From the NCBI RefSeq assembly GCF_031198435.1, contig NZ_CP133548.1, forward strand, positions 1,428,501 to 1,492,500: a DNA stretch of 64,000 nt, given 5' to 3'. The notes beneath the pieces were generated by a model. The model searched no databases. It worked only from the letters and a program-made list of their open reading frames with translations, and was not told the origin of the DNA. The translations under genes and the position numbers were made by a program. This stretch comes from Pleionea litopenaei (GTDB lineage: Bacteria; Pseudomonadota; Gammaproteobacteria; Enterobacterales; Kangiellaceae). The first letter of the stretch is position 1. Each line of letters opens with the position of its first letter. This document shows, piece by piece, positions 49,245 to 59,031 of the stretch.

Positions 49245-51656
49245 TTAGTGAGTCTTATTCACCTCTGCAGTTTCAACCGAAGCTTTGACGACATTTGCAC
49301 TTTTCATGGCTTCGTCATCTAACGCTCGTGGTGATGAGACCAAAGCAATTTCAAGTACTTCATCGATCCATTGAACGGGAATAATTTCTAAATCCCCGAC
49401 GATATTCGCTGGAATCTCTTCTAAGTCTCGACGATTATCTTTTGGGATCACCACTTTGCGGATACCACCTCGATGGGCGGCTAACAACTTCTCTTTTAAG
49501 CCACCAATTTTCAGTACTTCGCCACGCAACGTAATTTCACCTGTCATAGCTACATCAGAGTGAACGGCAATACCGGTTAAACTGGAGACCAGTGCCGTGC
49601 ACATTCCAATGCCAGCACTGGGACCGTCTTTCGGTGTGGCGCCCTCGGGTACATGAACATGAATATCGTGTTTTTCATAAAAATCTTCCACAATACCCAA
49701 CCGCCGAGCACGACTTCTTACCACCGTCATGGCGGCTTTGATCGACTCTTGCATCACATCGCCTAGCTGACCAGTAAACAGCGTTTTACCTTTACCTGAG
49801 GTTGCTACCGCTTCAATCGTTAACAAGTCACCGCCCACTTGGGTCCAAGCCAAGCCAGTTACTTGTCCAATACGCTGCTCTTCTGATGCCTTACCAAAGT
49901 CGAACTTTTCTACACCTAAATATTTTTCAAGATTCTTTTCAGTCACCGACAGCTTCTTTGAGCGTGGTTTCAAGGTAACTTGCTTGACGACTTTTCGGCA
50001 GACTTTTGCAATTTCGCGCTCCAGTGAGCGAACGCCAGCTTCACGAGTATAATGTTGTACCATTGAGCGCAATGCACCTTTCTGTATGTTCAGCTCATCG
50101 TCTTTTAAACCAGCGTGTTCAATTTGCTTAGGAACTAAATACTTCTCAGCAATCGCTAGTTTTTCATCTTCGGTATAACCAGGAATACGAATAACTTCCA
50201 TGCGGTCTAACAACGGCCCAGGAATATTCATCGAGTTAGCCGTACAAATAAACATAACTTCAGACAAATCATAATCGACTTCTAGATAATGATCGTTGAA
50301 ATTGGCATTTTGCTCAGGATCCAGCACCTCCAATAGAGCCGATGATGGGTCACCGCGCATATCTGAGGCCATTTTATCAATTTCATCGAGTAAGAAGAGC
50401 GGGTTTTTCACCCCTACTTTGCTCATTTTTTGGATAATTTTTCCTGGCATAGAGCCGATATAAGTTCGACGATGGCCGCGAATTTCAGCTTCATCTCTAA
50501 CGCCCCCGAGTGACACTCGAACATATTCACGGCCAGTGGCTTCTGCGATTGAACGACCCAGTGAGGTTTTACCAACACCCGGAGGGCCAACCAAACAAAG
50601 CACTGGACCACGAATTTTATCGACCCGTTGCTGTACTGCTAGATACTCTAAAATTCGTTCTTTGACTTCTTTAAGCCCATAATGGTCATCATCTAAAACC
50701 TCTTCCGCACCGGCTAAATCCTTTTTGATTTCGCCGCGTGTATCCCAAGGAATACTGATCATCCACTCAATGTAACCTCGAACAACCGTTGCTTCCGCCG
50801 ACATAGGAGACATCATTTTTAACTTTCGGAGTTCGCTTTGCGCTTTTTCTAACGCCTCTTTGGGCATGTTAGCTTGTTCGATTTTCTCTTCGAGCTCCGA
50901 TAGCTCTTTAGAAGAGTCATCACCATCGCCAAGCTCTTTTTGAATGGCTTTCATTTGCTCATTCAAATAATACTCTCGTTGACTGCGCTCCATTTGCTTT
51001 TTAACACGACCACGGATTCGCTTTTCGACATTAAGAACGTCAATTTCACCTTCCATCATCGCCATTAAGTGCTCTAAGCGCTCTTTGGTGTCATCTATTT
51101 CAAGTACACGTTGCTTCTCTTCTACTTTCAGACTCAAATGTGATGCGATGGTATCTGCTAGTCGGGAAACATCATCAATACCAGACAATGCAGACAGAAT
51201 CTCTGGCGGCACCTTCTTATTCAACTTTATGTAATTTTCAAAAACGTCGGTCGCTGAACGAGACAGAGCTTCAGCATCGGCATCTTCAGGTAATCGCTCT
51301 TCTAATGGCTCGATATTGGCCATCAAAACTTGCTCGTCTTCGCTCAGCTCTAATGCTTTCGCTCGGTAAACGCCCTCGACTAATACCTTTACGTTGCCAT
51401 CAGGAAGTTTTAGCATCTGCAAAATTTTGGCGACACACCCGAGGGTATAGATGTCTGACTCGGTCGGGTTATCCGTTGTTGCATCTTTTTGAGCCAAAAG
51501 TAGGACATGTTTAGACTCGGCTTCATTGGCCAGCTCTAAGGCTTGTATCGACTTTGCTCGACCGACAAACAGCGGAATTACCATGTGCGGAAATACCACA
51601 ACATCTCGCAATGGGAGAACGGGTAACTGATTTGACGATAATTCTGTATTCGACAT
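49245..51656 (-). CDS. lon: ATP-dependent protease Lon
   Basis: Hexameric AAA+ serine protease for misfolded and regulatory proteins. 803 aa: an N-terminal LON domain with LPVLPLRDVVVFPHMVIPL, a coiled coil, AAA+ with GPPGVGKTSLG (Walker A) and LFLLDEIDKM (Walker B), and a C-terminal S16 protease with the catalytic Ser in DGPSAGIGM and the Lys some 40 residues later (LKIGGLKEKLLAAHRGG). It is preceded by a sigma-32-like promoter. Confidence 0.98.
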   Translation of the reverse strand: MSNTELSSNQLPVLPLRDVVVFPHMVIPLFVGRAKSIQALELANEAESKHVLLLAQKDATTDNPTESDIYTLGCVAKILQMLKLPDGNVKVLVEGVYRAKALELSEDEQVLMANIEPLEERLPEDADAEALSRSATDVFENYIKLNKKVPPEILSALSGIDDVSRLADTIASHLSLKVEEKQRVLEIDDTKERLEHLMAMMEGEIDVLNVEKRIRGRVKKQMERSQREYYLNEQMKAIQKELGDGDDSSKELSELEEKIEQANMPKEALEKAQSELRKLKMMSPMSAEATVVRGYIEWMISIPWDTRGEIKKDLAGAEEVLDDDHYGLKEVKERILEYLAVQQRVDKIRGPVLCLVGPPGVGKTSLGRSIAEATGREYVRVSLGGVRDEAEIRGHRRTYIGSMPGKIIQKMSKVGVKNPLFLLDEIDKMASDMRGDPSSALLEVLDPEQNANFNDHYLEVDYDLSEVMFICTANSMNIPGPLLDRMEVIRIPGYTEDEKLAIAEKYLVPKQIEHAGLKDDELNIQKGALRSMVQHYTREAGVRSLEREIAKVCRKVVKQVTLKPRSKKLSVTEKNLEKYLGVEKFDFGKASEEQRIGQVTGLAWTQVGGDLLTIEAVATSGKGKTLFTGQLGDVMQESIKAAMTVVRSRARRLGIVEDFYEKHDIHVHVPEGATPKDGPSAGIGMCTALVSSLTGIAVHSDVAMTGEITLRGEVLKIGGLKEKLLAAHRGGIRKVVIPKDNRRDLEEIPANIVGDLEIIPVQWIDEVLEIALVSSPRALDDEAMKSANVVKASVETAEVNKTH

Positions 51657-51689
51657 AACTGCTGTCTCGATAAAATTGGTTTAACTCTC

Positions 51690-51717
51690 ATTATGGGGGT
51701 TAACAACTATTATTCAA
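51690..51717 (-). promoter_or_regulatory. Heat-shock (sigma-32) promoter candidate for lon
   Basis: On the minus strand TTGAAT (51712-51717) and CCCCATAAT (51690-51698) are 13 nt apart. The sigma-32 consensus is CTTGAA and CCCCATnT with 13-15 nt spacing. It is 33 nt before the lon ATG, and lon is a classic heat-shock gene. Confidence 0.7.
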
Positions 51718-51786
51718 TTCCCTGCCAAAAATATTCCTCGACAGAATTTAGCCCCACGCAATAAAACTCATAGGCTTAAACGAAAA

Positions 51787-51805
51787 AAGGCCCGAAACGG
51801 GCCTT
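51787..51805 (-). terminator. Rho-independent terminator of clpX
   Basis: AAGGCCCG and CGGGCCTT with a 3-nt loop, followed on the minus strand by six T. It lies 20 nt past the clpX stop and separates clpPX from the lon promoter. Confidence 0.92.
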
Positions 51806-51825
51806 CTAAGGATGCGAAGATAATA

Positions 51826-53121
51826 TTAGTTATCCGCAGATGCCGCTTTGCTCTTGGCGTCGTTTTCAAAAATCAACAGCGGCTCAGACTCACCATCAAC
51901 CACCGCTTGGTCAATAGCAACTTTCGATACACCTTCCATCGAAGGAAGCTTATACATCGTATCTAGCAAGACTTTTTCCATAATCGAGCGCAATCCACGA
52001 GCACCAGTTTTTCGCTCCATACCTTTCCGGGCAACCGCTCGTAAAGCATCTTCTCTGAACTCTAAAACCACATCTTCCATTTCAAAGAGCTTTGAATACT
52101 GCTTGGTCAATGCATTTTTAGGCTCTTTCAGAATTCGAATCAATGCGTCTTCATCGAGCTCTTCAAGGGTCGCAACTATGGGTAAGCGCCCTACAAACTC
52201 TGGAATTAAGCCATATTTCACTAAATCGTCTGGCTCGCAGTCTCGCAATACTTCGCCGACATTTTTTGAATCATCTTTGGCTCGAACTTCAGCACCAAAG
52301 CCAATGCCACTTTTCTCTGACCGATCTCGGATAACTTTGTCGAGACCGGCGAAAGCACCGCCACAAATAAACAGGATATTCCGAGTGTCTACTTGAAGAA
52401 ACTCTTGCTGAGGATGCTTGCGGCCACCTTGCGGAGGAACGGAAGCCACCGTGCCTTCAATGAGCTTCAAAAGTGCTTGCTGTACACCTTCTCCAGATAC
52501 ATCACGGGTAATTGAAGGGTTGTCAGCTTTGCGCGAAATTTTATCAATTTCATCAATGTAAACAATACCTTGTTGCGCTTTGTCGACATCGTAGTCGCAA
52601 CGCTGCAGCAGCTTCTGGATAATATTTTCAACATCTTCACCAACGTACCCAGCCTCAGTCAGTGTCGTCGCGTCGGCAATGGTAAATGGTACGTTCAAAA
52701 GCCTTGCGAGTGTTTCGGCGAGTAAGGTTTTACCGCTACCAGTTGGACCGACGAGCAAAATATTACTTTTGCCTAATTCAACACCTTCAGACTTACTAGA
52801 GACATTTGAGTTGAGACGCTTGTAATGGTTGTAAACTGCAACCGCTAACACTTTCTTAGCCTGGGTTTGGCCAATGACGTACTCATTTAAGATTTCGTTG
52901 ATCTCTTCTGGAGTCGGTAATTTAATACCTTCAGCTTCCTGAACGATGTCTTCGACTTCTTCACGAATAATATCGTTACAGAGCTCAACACACTCATCAC
53001 ATATGAAAACCGAAGGTCCCGCAATCAGCTTGCGGACTTCGTGTTGGCTTTTACCACAGAAGGAACAGTACAACAGCTTACCGCTGTCATCCTTTCCGCC
53101 AGAGCCTTTGTTATCAGTCAT
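51826..53121 (-). CDS. clpX: ATP-dependent protease ATPase subunit ClpX
   Basis: AAA+ unfoldase for ClpXP. 431 aa. The N-terminal zinc-binding domain has CSFCGKSQ and [10 protein letters not shown]. Walker A is [11 protein letters not shown], Walker [17 protein letters not shown] and [12 protein letters not shown] lie on the later part, and the IGF-type loop that docks on ClpP is KSGIGFGAE. It follows clpP with a 154-nt gap. Confidence 0.98.
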   Translation of the reverse strand: MTDNKGSGGKDDSGKLLYCSFCGKSQHEVRKLIAGPSVFICDECVELCNDIIREEVEDIVQEAEGIKLPTPEEINEILNEYVIGQTQAKKVLAVAVYNHYKRLNSNVSSKSEGVELGKSNILLVGPTGSGKTLLAETLARLLNVPFTIADATTLTEAGYVGEDVENIIQKLLQRCDYDVDKAQQGIVYIDEIDKISRKADNPSITRDVSGEGVQQALLKLIEGTVASVPPQGGRKHPQQEFLQVDTRNILFICGGAFAGLDKVIRDRSEKSGIGFGAEVRAKDDSKNVGEVLRDCEPDDLVKYGLIPEFVGRLPIVATLEELDEDALIRILKEPKNALTKQYSKLFEMEDVVLEFREDALRAVARKGMERKTGARGLRSIMEKVLLDTMYKLPSMEGVSKVAIDQAVVDGESEPLLIFENDAKSKAASADN

Positions 53122-53275
53122 GAACTGTCCTCGAATTCGGTTAATCTGCAGACTTCAGCCGTATTAAGCCGATTTACTACTATGTTAGCCGTTTTTACCT
53201 AAATTGTCGCAATCACAGTTAAAAACCACTGTAATTATCGCAAGTTATAATATTTCGCTATATCACCTAGAACGA

Positions 53276-53896
53276 CTATTTCTCGTTTCGGTTGCTTAAT
53301 ACTTTGTCCACCAAACCATATTCAGCTGCAGCCGCGGCGCTCATAAAGTTATCTCGGTCAGTATCACGCTCAATATCAGCCAAATCTCGTCCCGTATGGA
53401 ACGCGAGAATTTCATTCAGCGTAGCACGCATTTTCAAGATTTCTTTGGCATGTATCTCAATATCAGAAGCCTGACCTTGAAAACCACCCAATGGTTGATG
53501 AATCATAATTCGCGAGTTAGGTAGCGCATAGCGTTTCTCTTTCGCTCCGCCAGCCAGCAAAAAAGCGCCCATACTGCATGCCTGCCCAATACACAAGGTG
53601 CTTACGTCGGGCTTAATAAATTGCATAGTGTCATAAATCGACATACCAGCAGTGACCGAGCCACCGGGTGAATTGATGTATAAAAAGATGTCTTTCTCAG
53701 GATTTTCAGACTCAAGAAACAACATTTGAGCCACTACGAGATTGGCCATATGATCTTCGACCGGTCCCACTAAAAATATTACTCGCTCCTTTAACAGACG
53801 TGAGTAAATATCGTATGAGCGTTCCCCTTTTGCGGTTTGCTCAACTACCATTGGTACCAATGCAGCAGCAGTCTCAATACGATTCTCGTCCAGCAT
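53276..53896 (-). CDS. clpP: ATP-dependent Clp protease proteolytic subunit ClpP
   Basis: Tetradecameric serine peptidase. 206 aa. The catalytic Ser is in [14 protein letters not shown], the His in [10 protein letters not shown], and the Asp near DRDNFMSA. An N-terminal [21 protein letters not shown] segment has the usual axial-loop residues. It pairs with ClpX (next gene); tig lies upstream, the usual order. Confidence 0.98.
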   Translation of the reverse strand: MLDENRIETAAALVPMVVEQTAKGERSYDIYSRLLKERVIFLVGPVEDHMANLVVAQMLFLESENPEKDIFLYINSPGGSVTAGMSIYDTMQFIKPDVSTLCIGQACSMGAFLLAGGAKEKRYALPNSRIMIHQPLGGFQGQASDIEIHAKEILKMRATLNEILAFHTGRDLADIERDTDRDNFMSAAAAAEYGLVDKVLSNRNEK

Positions 53897-53973
53897 GCTC
53901 TCTCCTAATCTTCGTCGCGTATGCTTTTGATATAAATAAGGCCTGTTTTAGCATAATCAAGCTAACAAACAAA

Positions 53974-54016
53974 AAAGCCCAGTTACCTCAACTATAGCAG
54001 CATTGGTCCCGGGCTT
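53974..54016 (-). terminator. Probable terminator after tig
   Basis: AAGCCC and GGGCTT frame a long loop, and on the minus strand the distal arm runs into a T-run. The long loop makes the stem shorter than ideal, so it is only probable. Confidence 0.55.
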
Positions 54017-54077
54017 AAAAGATTTTATAAGGATTTGAATTAGTTAGCGTAATCTATCTGAGATTTACGGTTAACTT

Positions 54078-55373
54078 TTAGCCTTTTTGGTTCATCACCT
54101 CTTTAAAAGTGGTCGATTTATCTTCAACTTTCGCTTCGGCTAATACAGCATCAACCACTTTTTGTTCCAAAACAATTTGCTCAATTTGCGATAAACGTGA
54201 AGGATCTTCTTTGTACCAGCTGATCACTTCTTCAGGCTGCTCATAGACGCCAGCAAGCTCTTCTAACTGAGCATTGATGTCATCTTCTTCGGCCTTCAAC
54301 TCTTTCGCTTTAATGTAGCTACCGATGATTAAGCCAAGTTTCACTCGACGAGTCGCTTGATCTTCAAACATTGAGCCAGGTAAGTTTGCTGCCATTTGCT
54401 CATTACCACCGTATTGCTGAATCATTTGCTTTTTCATCGCATCAATTTCAGCGTCGATTGCGGCTTTAGGAACATCGACTTCATGCTTTTCAATTAAAGC
54501 ATCCATCACTTGCTCTTTTGTTTTCGCGTTTAGAGCGTTTTTCAATTCACGCTTCATGTTCGCTTTAACATCTTCTTTCATCTTGTTGATGTTGCCATCT
54601 TCAACCCCAAGGGCCTCTGCCAACTCACCAACTTTCGGTAATTCTTTTTTGTTGACTTGATGTACGGTCGTTTTGAAAACCGCTTCTTTTCCAGCCAATT
54701 GCTCAGCTTGATAATCTTCTGGGAAAGTCACTTTAATTTCGACTTCGTCACCGGCTTTCGAATCAACCAACTGATCTTCAAAACCAGGGATCATAGTCGC
54801 CGAGCCTAGCTCTAGCTTATGATTGTCTGCTTTGCCGCCATCAAACTCTTCACCATCGATGCTACCAACAAAATCAATCACGACTTGGTCGCCTTCTTTG
54901 GCTTTACGCTTCACTTCAACCCAGTTTGCACGCTGTTCACGTAAAGTGTCGAGCATTTCATTCAGGTCGTCATCTTCAACATCAGCGGTCAAACGCTCAA
55001 TCGAAGCATCAGCAAGCGATTGAATCTCAACGTCAGGGTACACTTCGAAGGTTGCTACGAACTCAACATCTTTACCTTCTTCGTTAGTGGTCGGCTCAAC
55101 TCGAGGAGCTCCAGCTGGAGTAATCTTTTCTTGAATGATCGCTTGATAGAAATATTGCTGCATCAATTCGCCAATCACTTCGTGACGCACGCTCTCGCCA
55201 TAGCGTTTTTTAACGACTTTAAAAGGAACTTTTCCGGGGCGGAAACCGTTCAGTTTTACATTTCTCGCCAACTGCTGAAGACGTTTTTGCGACTCTGCAT
55301 CAATACTGTCAGCAGGGATGCTCACGGTCATCTTCCGCTCTAAGCCTGAAGTGGTTTCAACTGAAACTTGCAT
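54078..55373 (-). CDS. tig: Trigger factor, ribosome-bound chaperone
   Basis: Peptidyl-prolyl isomerase that meets nascent chains at the ribosome. 431 aa. The ribosome-binding signature GFRPGKVPFKVVKKRYG lies near residue 43. The FKBP-type domain spans about 155-240 (DQVVIDFVGSIDGEEFDGGKADN), and the C-terminal arms follow. It heads the tig-clpP-clpX region. Only 35 nt separate it from the terminator of the upstream tRNA cluster. Confidence 0.97.
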   Translation of the reverse strand: MQVSVETTSGLERKMTVSIPADSIDAESQKRLQQLARNVKLNGFRPGKVPFKVVKKRYGESVRHEVIGELMQQYFYQAIIQEKITPAGAPRVEPTTNEEGKDVEFVATFEVYPDVEIQSLADASIERLTADVEDDDLNEMLDTLREQRANWVEVKRKAKEGDQVVIDFVGSIDGEEFDGGKADNHKLELGSATMIPGFEDQLVDSKAGDEVEIKVTFPEDYQAEQLAGKEAVFKTTVHQVNKKELPKVGELAEALGVEDGNINKMKEDVKANMKRELKNALNAKTKEQVMDALIEKHEVDVPKAAIDAEIDAMKKQMIQQYGGNEQMAANLPGSMFEDQATRRVKLGLIIGSYIKAKELKAEEDDINAQLEELAGVYEQPEEVISWYKEDPSRLSQIEQIVLEQKVVDAVLAEAKVEDKSTTFKEVMNQKG

Positions 55374-55408
55374 TGCAATACTCCAAAGAATCTAAAATTA
55401 GAAATAGC

Positions 55409-55431
55409 AAAAGGCCGCCTTTTCGGCAGCC
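55409..55431 (-). terminator. Terminator of the Pro-Arg-His-Leu tRNA operon
   Basis: On the minus strand GGCTGCC and GGCGGCC pair (7 bp, one G-T wobble) around GAAAA, followed by TTTT. It lies between tRNA-Leu and tig. Confidence 0.75.
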
Positions 55432-55584
55432 GCAGCGCAAAACAAGTCATCTAGCTCGCTTTCCGCAATCAAAATTCTGTTTACAAAATAATTTGCACTA
55501 CTATCTGTACAACTATTGATTTGCACAACTGTGGCTTGCACAACTTAGGGAGGGCATTGCTAGGAAGGCTATTGCAAAAAAAAC

Positions 55585-55669
55585 TGGTGCGAAAGGAGAG
55601 ACTCGAACTCTCACGCCTCGCGGCACTGGAACCTAAATCCAGCGTGTCTACCAATTCCACCACTTTCGC
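55585..55669 (-). tRNA. tRNA-Leu (TAG)
   Basis: 85-nt class II tRNA: acceptor GCGAAAG, anticodon loop TTTAGGT between CTGGA and TCCAG, a long variable arm (TGCCGCGAGGCG), T-arm AGTTCGAGTCT and encoded CCA. Confidence 0.95.
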
Positions 55670-55773
55670 AGTTTTCTTTGCTTGTCCCAAGCATGACGCG
55701 GTTGTTGGTCCTTACGATACACCACCCTGCATGCAATCGTCGGACCTGCTTTTCTAAATTACCGACGTAATAC

Positions 55774-55850
55774 TGGGGTGGATGATGGGACTTGAACCCA
55801 CGACAACCGGAATCACAATCCGGGGCTCTACCAACTGAGCTACACCCACC
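55774..55850 (-). tRNA. tRNA-His (GTG)
   Basis: 77 nt including the extra 5' G (G-1) typical of tRNA-His; anticodon loop TTGTGAT between CCGGA and TCCGG; T-arm GGTTCAAGTCC; encoded CCA. Confidence 0.96.
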
Positions 55851-55913
55851 ATAAAACTTCTTTCTATCTTAAATGCTTTAAGGTTCCGGCTCCTGACCAG
55901 CTCTACCTCAATA

Positions 55914-55990
<77 letters not shown>

Positions 55991-56034
55991 TTAATTGCGA
56001 CTAAGGCCATGAACACAAGCACTTAATTATAATC

Positions 56035-56111
56035 TGGTCGGGGAAGAGGGATTCGAACCCCCGACATCCTGCACCCAAAGCAGGCGCGCTACCAGACTGC
56101 GCTATTCCCCG
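56035..56111 (-). tRNA. tRNA-Pro (TGG)
   Basis: 77 nt: acceptor CGGGGAA, anticodon loop TTTGGGT between CCTGC and GCAGG, T-arm GGTTCGAATCC, encoded CCA. First gene of the four-tRNA cluster (Pro-Arg-His-Leu), an order related to E. coli argX-hisR-leuT-proM. Confidence 0.96.
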
Positions 56112-56286
56112 ATTTCACTCATTTCGGGCATTGCCCGTCAGAGAGCGCGCATAATACTGATTTCATACGAGGCCGTCAATAACCAAAAACATTTTATTCA
56201 GTGATTTTTTAGGCTTTCAACTATTGGCGATTCCTGAGAAAATAGCTCTTTAGACGATTCGGTTATTTAGTGGGCAAAAAGACAAT

Positions 56287-57141
56287 ATGACAGCGCGATT
56301 AATAGACGGTAAATCCATAGCCAATAAGTTGCAAGAGCAATTAGCTGAACGGGTTCAGCAACGGCTGGCTGAGGGAAAACAGCCTCCCGGACTCGCAGTT
56401 ATTCTGGTTGGAGACGATGCGGCGTCGTCTATTTACGTGAATAAAAAGGTCGAAGCCTGCAAGCGCATTGGCTTTGCATCACGTAAAATTGCTTTGCCCG
56501 AAACGACCTCTGAAGCTGAGTTATTAGACACCATCGACCAACTTAATGCCGACGATAGCATCCATGGCGTATTGTTGCAGCTACCAATCCCAGAGCACAT
56601 TGATTCAAACAAAATGCTCGAACATATTTCTCCAGCAAAAGACGTAGATGGTTTTCATGCCTTTAATTTAGGTCGTCTGGTGCAACGCAACCCCCTACTA
56701 CGTTCATGTACGCCAAAGGGTATTGTTACCTTACTCGAAGCGCTTGAGGGTGTTGACATTCGGGGTATGGACGCCTGCATTGTTGGCGCTTCGAATATCG
56801 TAGGCCGCCCAATGGCTCTAGAGTTACTCATCAAGGGGTGTACCGTGACGGTGACTCATCGCTTCACTAAAGATCTCGCAGCCCATGTTGGTCGCGCAGA
56901 CCTCGTCGTCGTTGCCGTTGGACGGCCAGGAATCGTCAAGGGAGAGTGGATTAAACCTGGCGCGATAGTGATCGATGTTGGTATCAATCGTCTCGACGAT
57001 GGAACCATCGTAGGCGATGTTGAATTTGAAGAAGCAGCGAAACGCGCAGGATGGATAACGCCTGTTCCTGGCGGAGTTGGGCCTATGACGGTCGCTACGC
57101 TGATGGAAAATACTTTACTCGCAGCAGAACTGCGCGATTAA
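56287..57141 (+). CDS. folD: Bifunctional methylenetetrahydrofolate dehydrogenase / cyclohydrolase
   Basis: Interconverts 5,10-methylene-, methenyl- and 10-formyl-tetrahydrofolate. 284 aa. [13 protein letters not shown] carries the catalytic Tyr and Lys. Seen also: [40 protein letters not shown] for NADP, and the C-terminal [19 protein letters not shown]. It stands alone on the plus strand between the tRNA cluster (divergent) and acpS (convergent). Confidence 0.98.
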   Translation: MTARLIDGKSIANKLQEQLAERVQQRLAEGKQPPGLAVILVGDDAASSIYVNKKVEACKRIGFASRKIALPETTSEAELLDTIDQLNADDSIHGVLLQLPIPEHIDSNKMLEHISPAKDVDGFHAFNLGRLVQRNPLLRSCTPKGIVTLLEALEGVDIRGMDACIVGASNIVGRPMALELLIKGCTVTVTHRFTKDLAAHVGRADLVVVAVGRPGIVKGEWIKPGAIVIDVGINRLDDGTIVGDVEFEEAAKRAGWITPVPGGVGPMTVATLMENTLLAAELRD

Positions 57142-57154
57142 TTAATCGACCACT

Positions 57155-57535
57155 TTATCCTTCGGCGATAGCAAAGGCTATCGCCTGCTTTTCTTCGTCA
57201 GAAATACTTATATGAATGGTCTTAATTGATAAAGAGTCCATTAACACCAAAGCTTCGCCTGAAACATCAACGTATGGCTTACCGTTCTCATCATTTAGCA
57301 CACTGAAGTCATCAAAACGAACACCTTTAGCGAGACCCGTTCCCAAGGCTTTCATGATTGCTTCTTTCGCAGCAAATCTTTTTGCTAAATAGTGGACTGG
57401 TTGATGAGTAAAGCTTTTCGACTCTAGCTCTTGTGCACTCAAAATACGCTGAGCAAAGCGCTCTCCGAACTGCTTGAACGACTTTTCCACTCGTTTGATT
57501 TCGACAATATCAGTGCCTATTCCTACAATCCCCAT
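57155..57535 (-). CDS. acpS: Holo-[acyl-carrier-protein] synthase
   Basis: Transfers 4'-phosphopantetheine from CoA to apo-ACP. 126 aa. The N-terminal GIGTDIVEIKRVE holds the metal-binding Asp. RFAAKEAIMKALGTG holds the second conserved Glu and Lys. HISISDEEKQAIAFAI ends it. The ATG at 57535 shares one base with the pdxJ stop (TGATG), so the two genes are coupled. Last gene of the lepA-lepB-rnc-era-recO-pdxJ-acpS run. Confidence 0.96.
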   Translation of the reverse strand: MGIVGIGTDIVEIKRVEKSFKQFGERFAQRILSAQELESKSFTHQPVHYLAKRFAAKEAIMKALGTGLAKGVRFDDFSVLNDENGKPYVDVSGEALVLMDSLSIKTIHISISDEEKQAIAFAIAEG

Positions 57536-58266
57536 CAACGAGCCTCAACCATCAAACGCTTCATTTCTGCAACCGCTTTATCTAAACCAGAAAATACCGC
57601 TCGCCCAATAATCGCGTGGCCAATATTTAGCTCAACCACCTCTGGAATAGCCGCAATTCGTTGCACATTGTGATAGTGCAAACCATGCCCAGCATTAACT
57701 TGTAAACCAAGTTGATGCGCATGAGTTGCCGCTTGTTTTATGCGTCGCAGTTCGGCGTCTGCAAAAGCTGCATTTTCGGCTTCAGCATAACCGCCTGTAT
57801 GAAGCTCGATAATGGTTGCACCACTTCTTTTCGCGGCATCGATTTGTTTCAAGTCGGCATCGATGAACAGAGACACCTGTATTCCTTTTTCAGAAAGTCG
57901 ATGACACGCCTGAGTGACTCGCTGCTCATTCTCAATAACGTTTAATCCACCCTCGGTAGTCAGCTCTTCCCTCTTCTCAGGAACAAAACACGCATAGGTT
58001 GGTAGAAGCTGTTCAGCAATAGCCAGCATCTCATCGGTTACAGCCATTTCAAAGTTCATATGGGTCTGTAAGGTGTCTTTCAACAGAAAAACGTCACGAT
58101 CGGTAATATGTCGGCGATCTTCTCTTAAGTGCACCGTAATGCTATCCGCGCCAGATTGCTCAGCGATACTCGCTGCATACACAGGCTCCGGGTAGTTGGT
58201 TCCTCGCGCATTACGAATCGTCGCGATGTGATCGATGTTAACACCCAATAAAATTGGCGAATTCAT
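57535..58266 (-). CDS. pdxJ: Pyridoxine 5'-phosphate synthase
   Basis: Closes the pyridoxine ring from 1-deoxyxylulose 5-phosphate and 3-amino-1-hydroxyacetone phosphate, the last DXP-dependent vitamin B6 step. 243 aa. [20 protein letters not shown] opens the barrel; [22 protein letters not shown] and [12 protein letters not shown] follow. GAGG lies upstream. The gap from recO carries a 16-bp palindrome. Confidence 0.97.
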   Translation of the reverse strand: MNSPILLGVNIDHIATIRNARGTNYPEPVYAASIAEQSGADSITVHLREDRRHITDRDVFLLKDTLQTHMNFEMAVTDEMLAIAEQLLPTYACFVPEKREELTTEGGLNVIENEQRVTQACHRLSEKGIQVSLFIDADLKQIDAAKRSGATIIELHTGGYAEAENAAFADAELRRIKQAATHAHQLGLQVNAGHGLHYHNVQRIAAIPEVVELNIGHAIIGRAVFSGLDKAVAEMKRLMVEAR

Positions 58267-58279
58267 TGCTATCCTCTTA

Positions 58280-58295
58280 AATGAGTCGACTCATT
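58280..58295. repeat. Perfect 16-bp palindrome between recO and pdxJ
   Basis: AATGAGTCGACTCATT is its own complement and lies 14-29 nt upstream of the pdxJ start, next to its ribosome site. It could bind a dimeric regulator or act on translation; no family is assigned. Confidence 0.6.
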
Positions 58296-58317
58296 AATTC
58301 TTAATCGTTCAGTTATT

Positions 58318-59028
58318 TTAAGACTTTTTCCATTGCTGTAAAAGTTTTCGACTTTGCAGTGGCTTGGTTCCTAAGTGAGGTGTTAGCAGTTGATTATTGA
58401 TCTCACGCCAAGCATTCATTGACTCGGAACTTAATTGGTTTTCTTTAGTGACAGATAATAGTAGTTTACCACTATAACTGCGATCATTTGACGAAGTACT
58501 CAAGCGTTGAAATCCTTCGAAATTAACCAAGCAATACTGCTCGTTCTCTAATAGAGAATGTCCTTCAATATCCGATGCCCAATCGATTGGGGTTCCTAAT
58601 TCCATCAACAGTAAATCTTCCAATCGTCGCAGTGCAATCATGGCTAAATATTTGTCTGACAAACTGCCAAACGCATCATCAATTTGATAAAAAATGCTTT
58701 GATTGACCTGCTCAGGATGCATTAACCGCATGGTCAATTCGCTGATGTAGCACCCCATGGCAAATTTCTCTCCGGCCAAGTCAGCTGCAGACCGGATGAC
58801 TTCTAGGCGATTCAGTGATTTCATACTGCTTTTACCCGAGTATGCCACCTCGAGCTTACTCGACATTTGCAGAACCGCTCGTTTATTTGACTTGCCAGAT
58901 GAACGACTTCCTTTTGCCAGCAAAGTTAGCCGGCCTGAATTCAGCGAAAAGGTTTCAACGACTAAGCTCGTTTCACTGTAGGGACGAGTATGTAAAACAA
59001 TGACCTCATCAACATTCGCAGATGCCAT
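58318..59028 (-). CDS. recO: DNA repair protein RecO
   Basis: Helps RecR load RecA at gaps. 236 aa. The N-terminal OB-fold (about 1-80) has VIVLHTRPYSETSLVVETFS and GRLTLLAKGSRSSG. The helical C-terminal part has YISELTMRLMHPEQ. The four-Cys zinc site of some RecO proteins is absent, as in other gammaproteobacteria. It lies 3 nt after era. Confidence 0.94.
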   Translation of the reverse strand: MASANVDEVIVLHTRPYSETSLVVETFSLNSGRLTLLAKGSRSSGKSNKRAVLQMSSKLEVAYSGKSSMKSLNRLEVIRSAADLAGEKFAMGCYISELTMRLMHPEQVNQSIFYQIDDAFGSLSDKYLAMIALRRLEDLLLMELGTPIDWASDIEGHSLLENEQYCLVNFEGFQRLSTSSNDRSYSGKLLLSVTKENQLSSESMNAWREINNQLLTPHLGTKPLQSRKLLQQWKKS

Positions 59029-59031
59029 CGA

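Noticed and set aside
51848-52396. 182-codon plus-strand frame
   Set aside because: Lies wholly inside clpX on the opposite strand; serine-rich shadow composition and no ribosome site.
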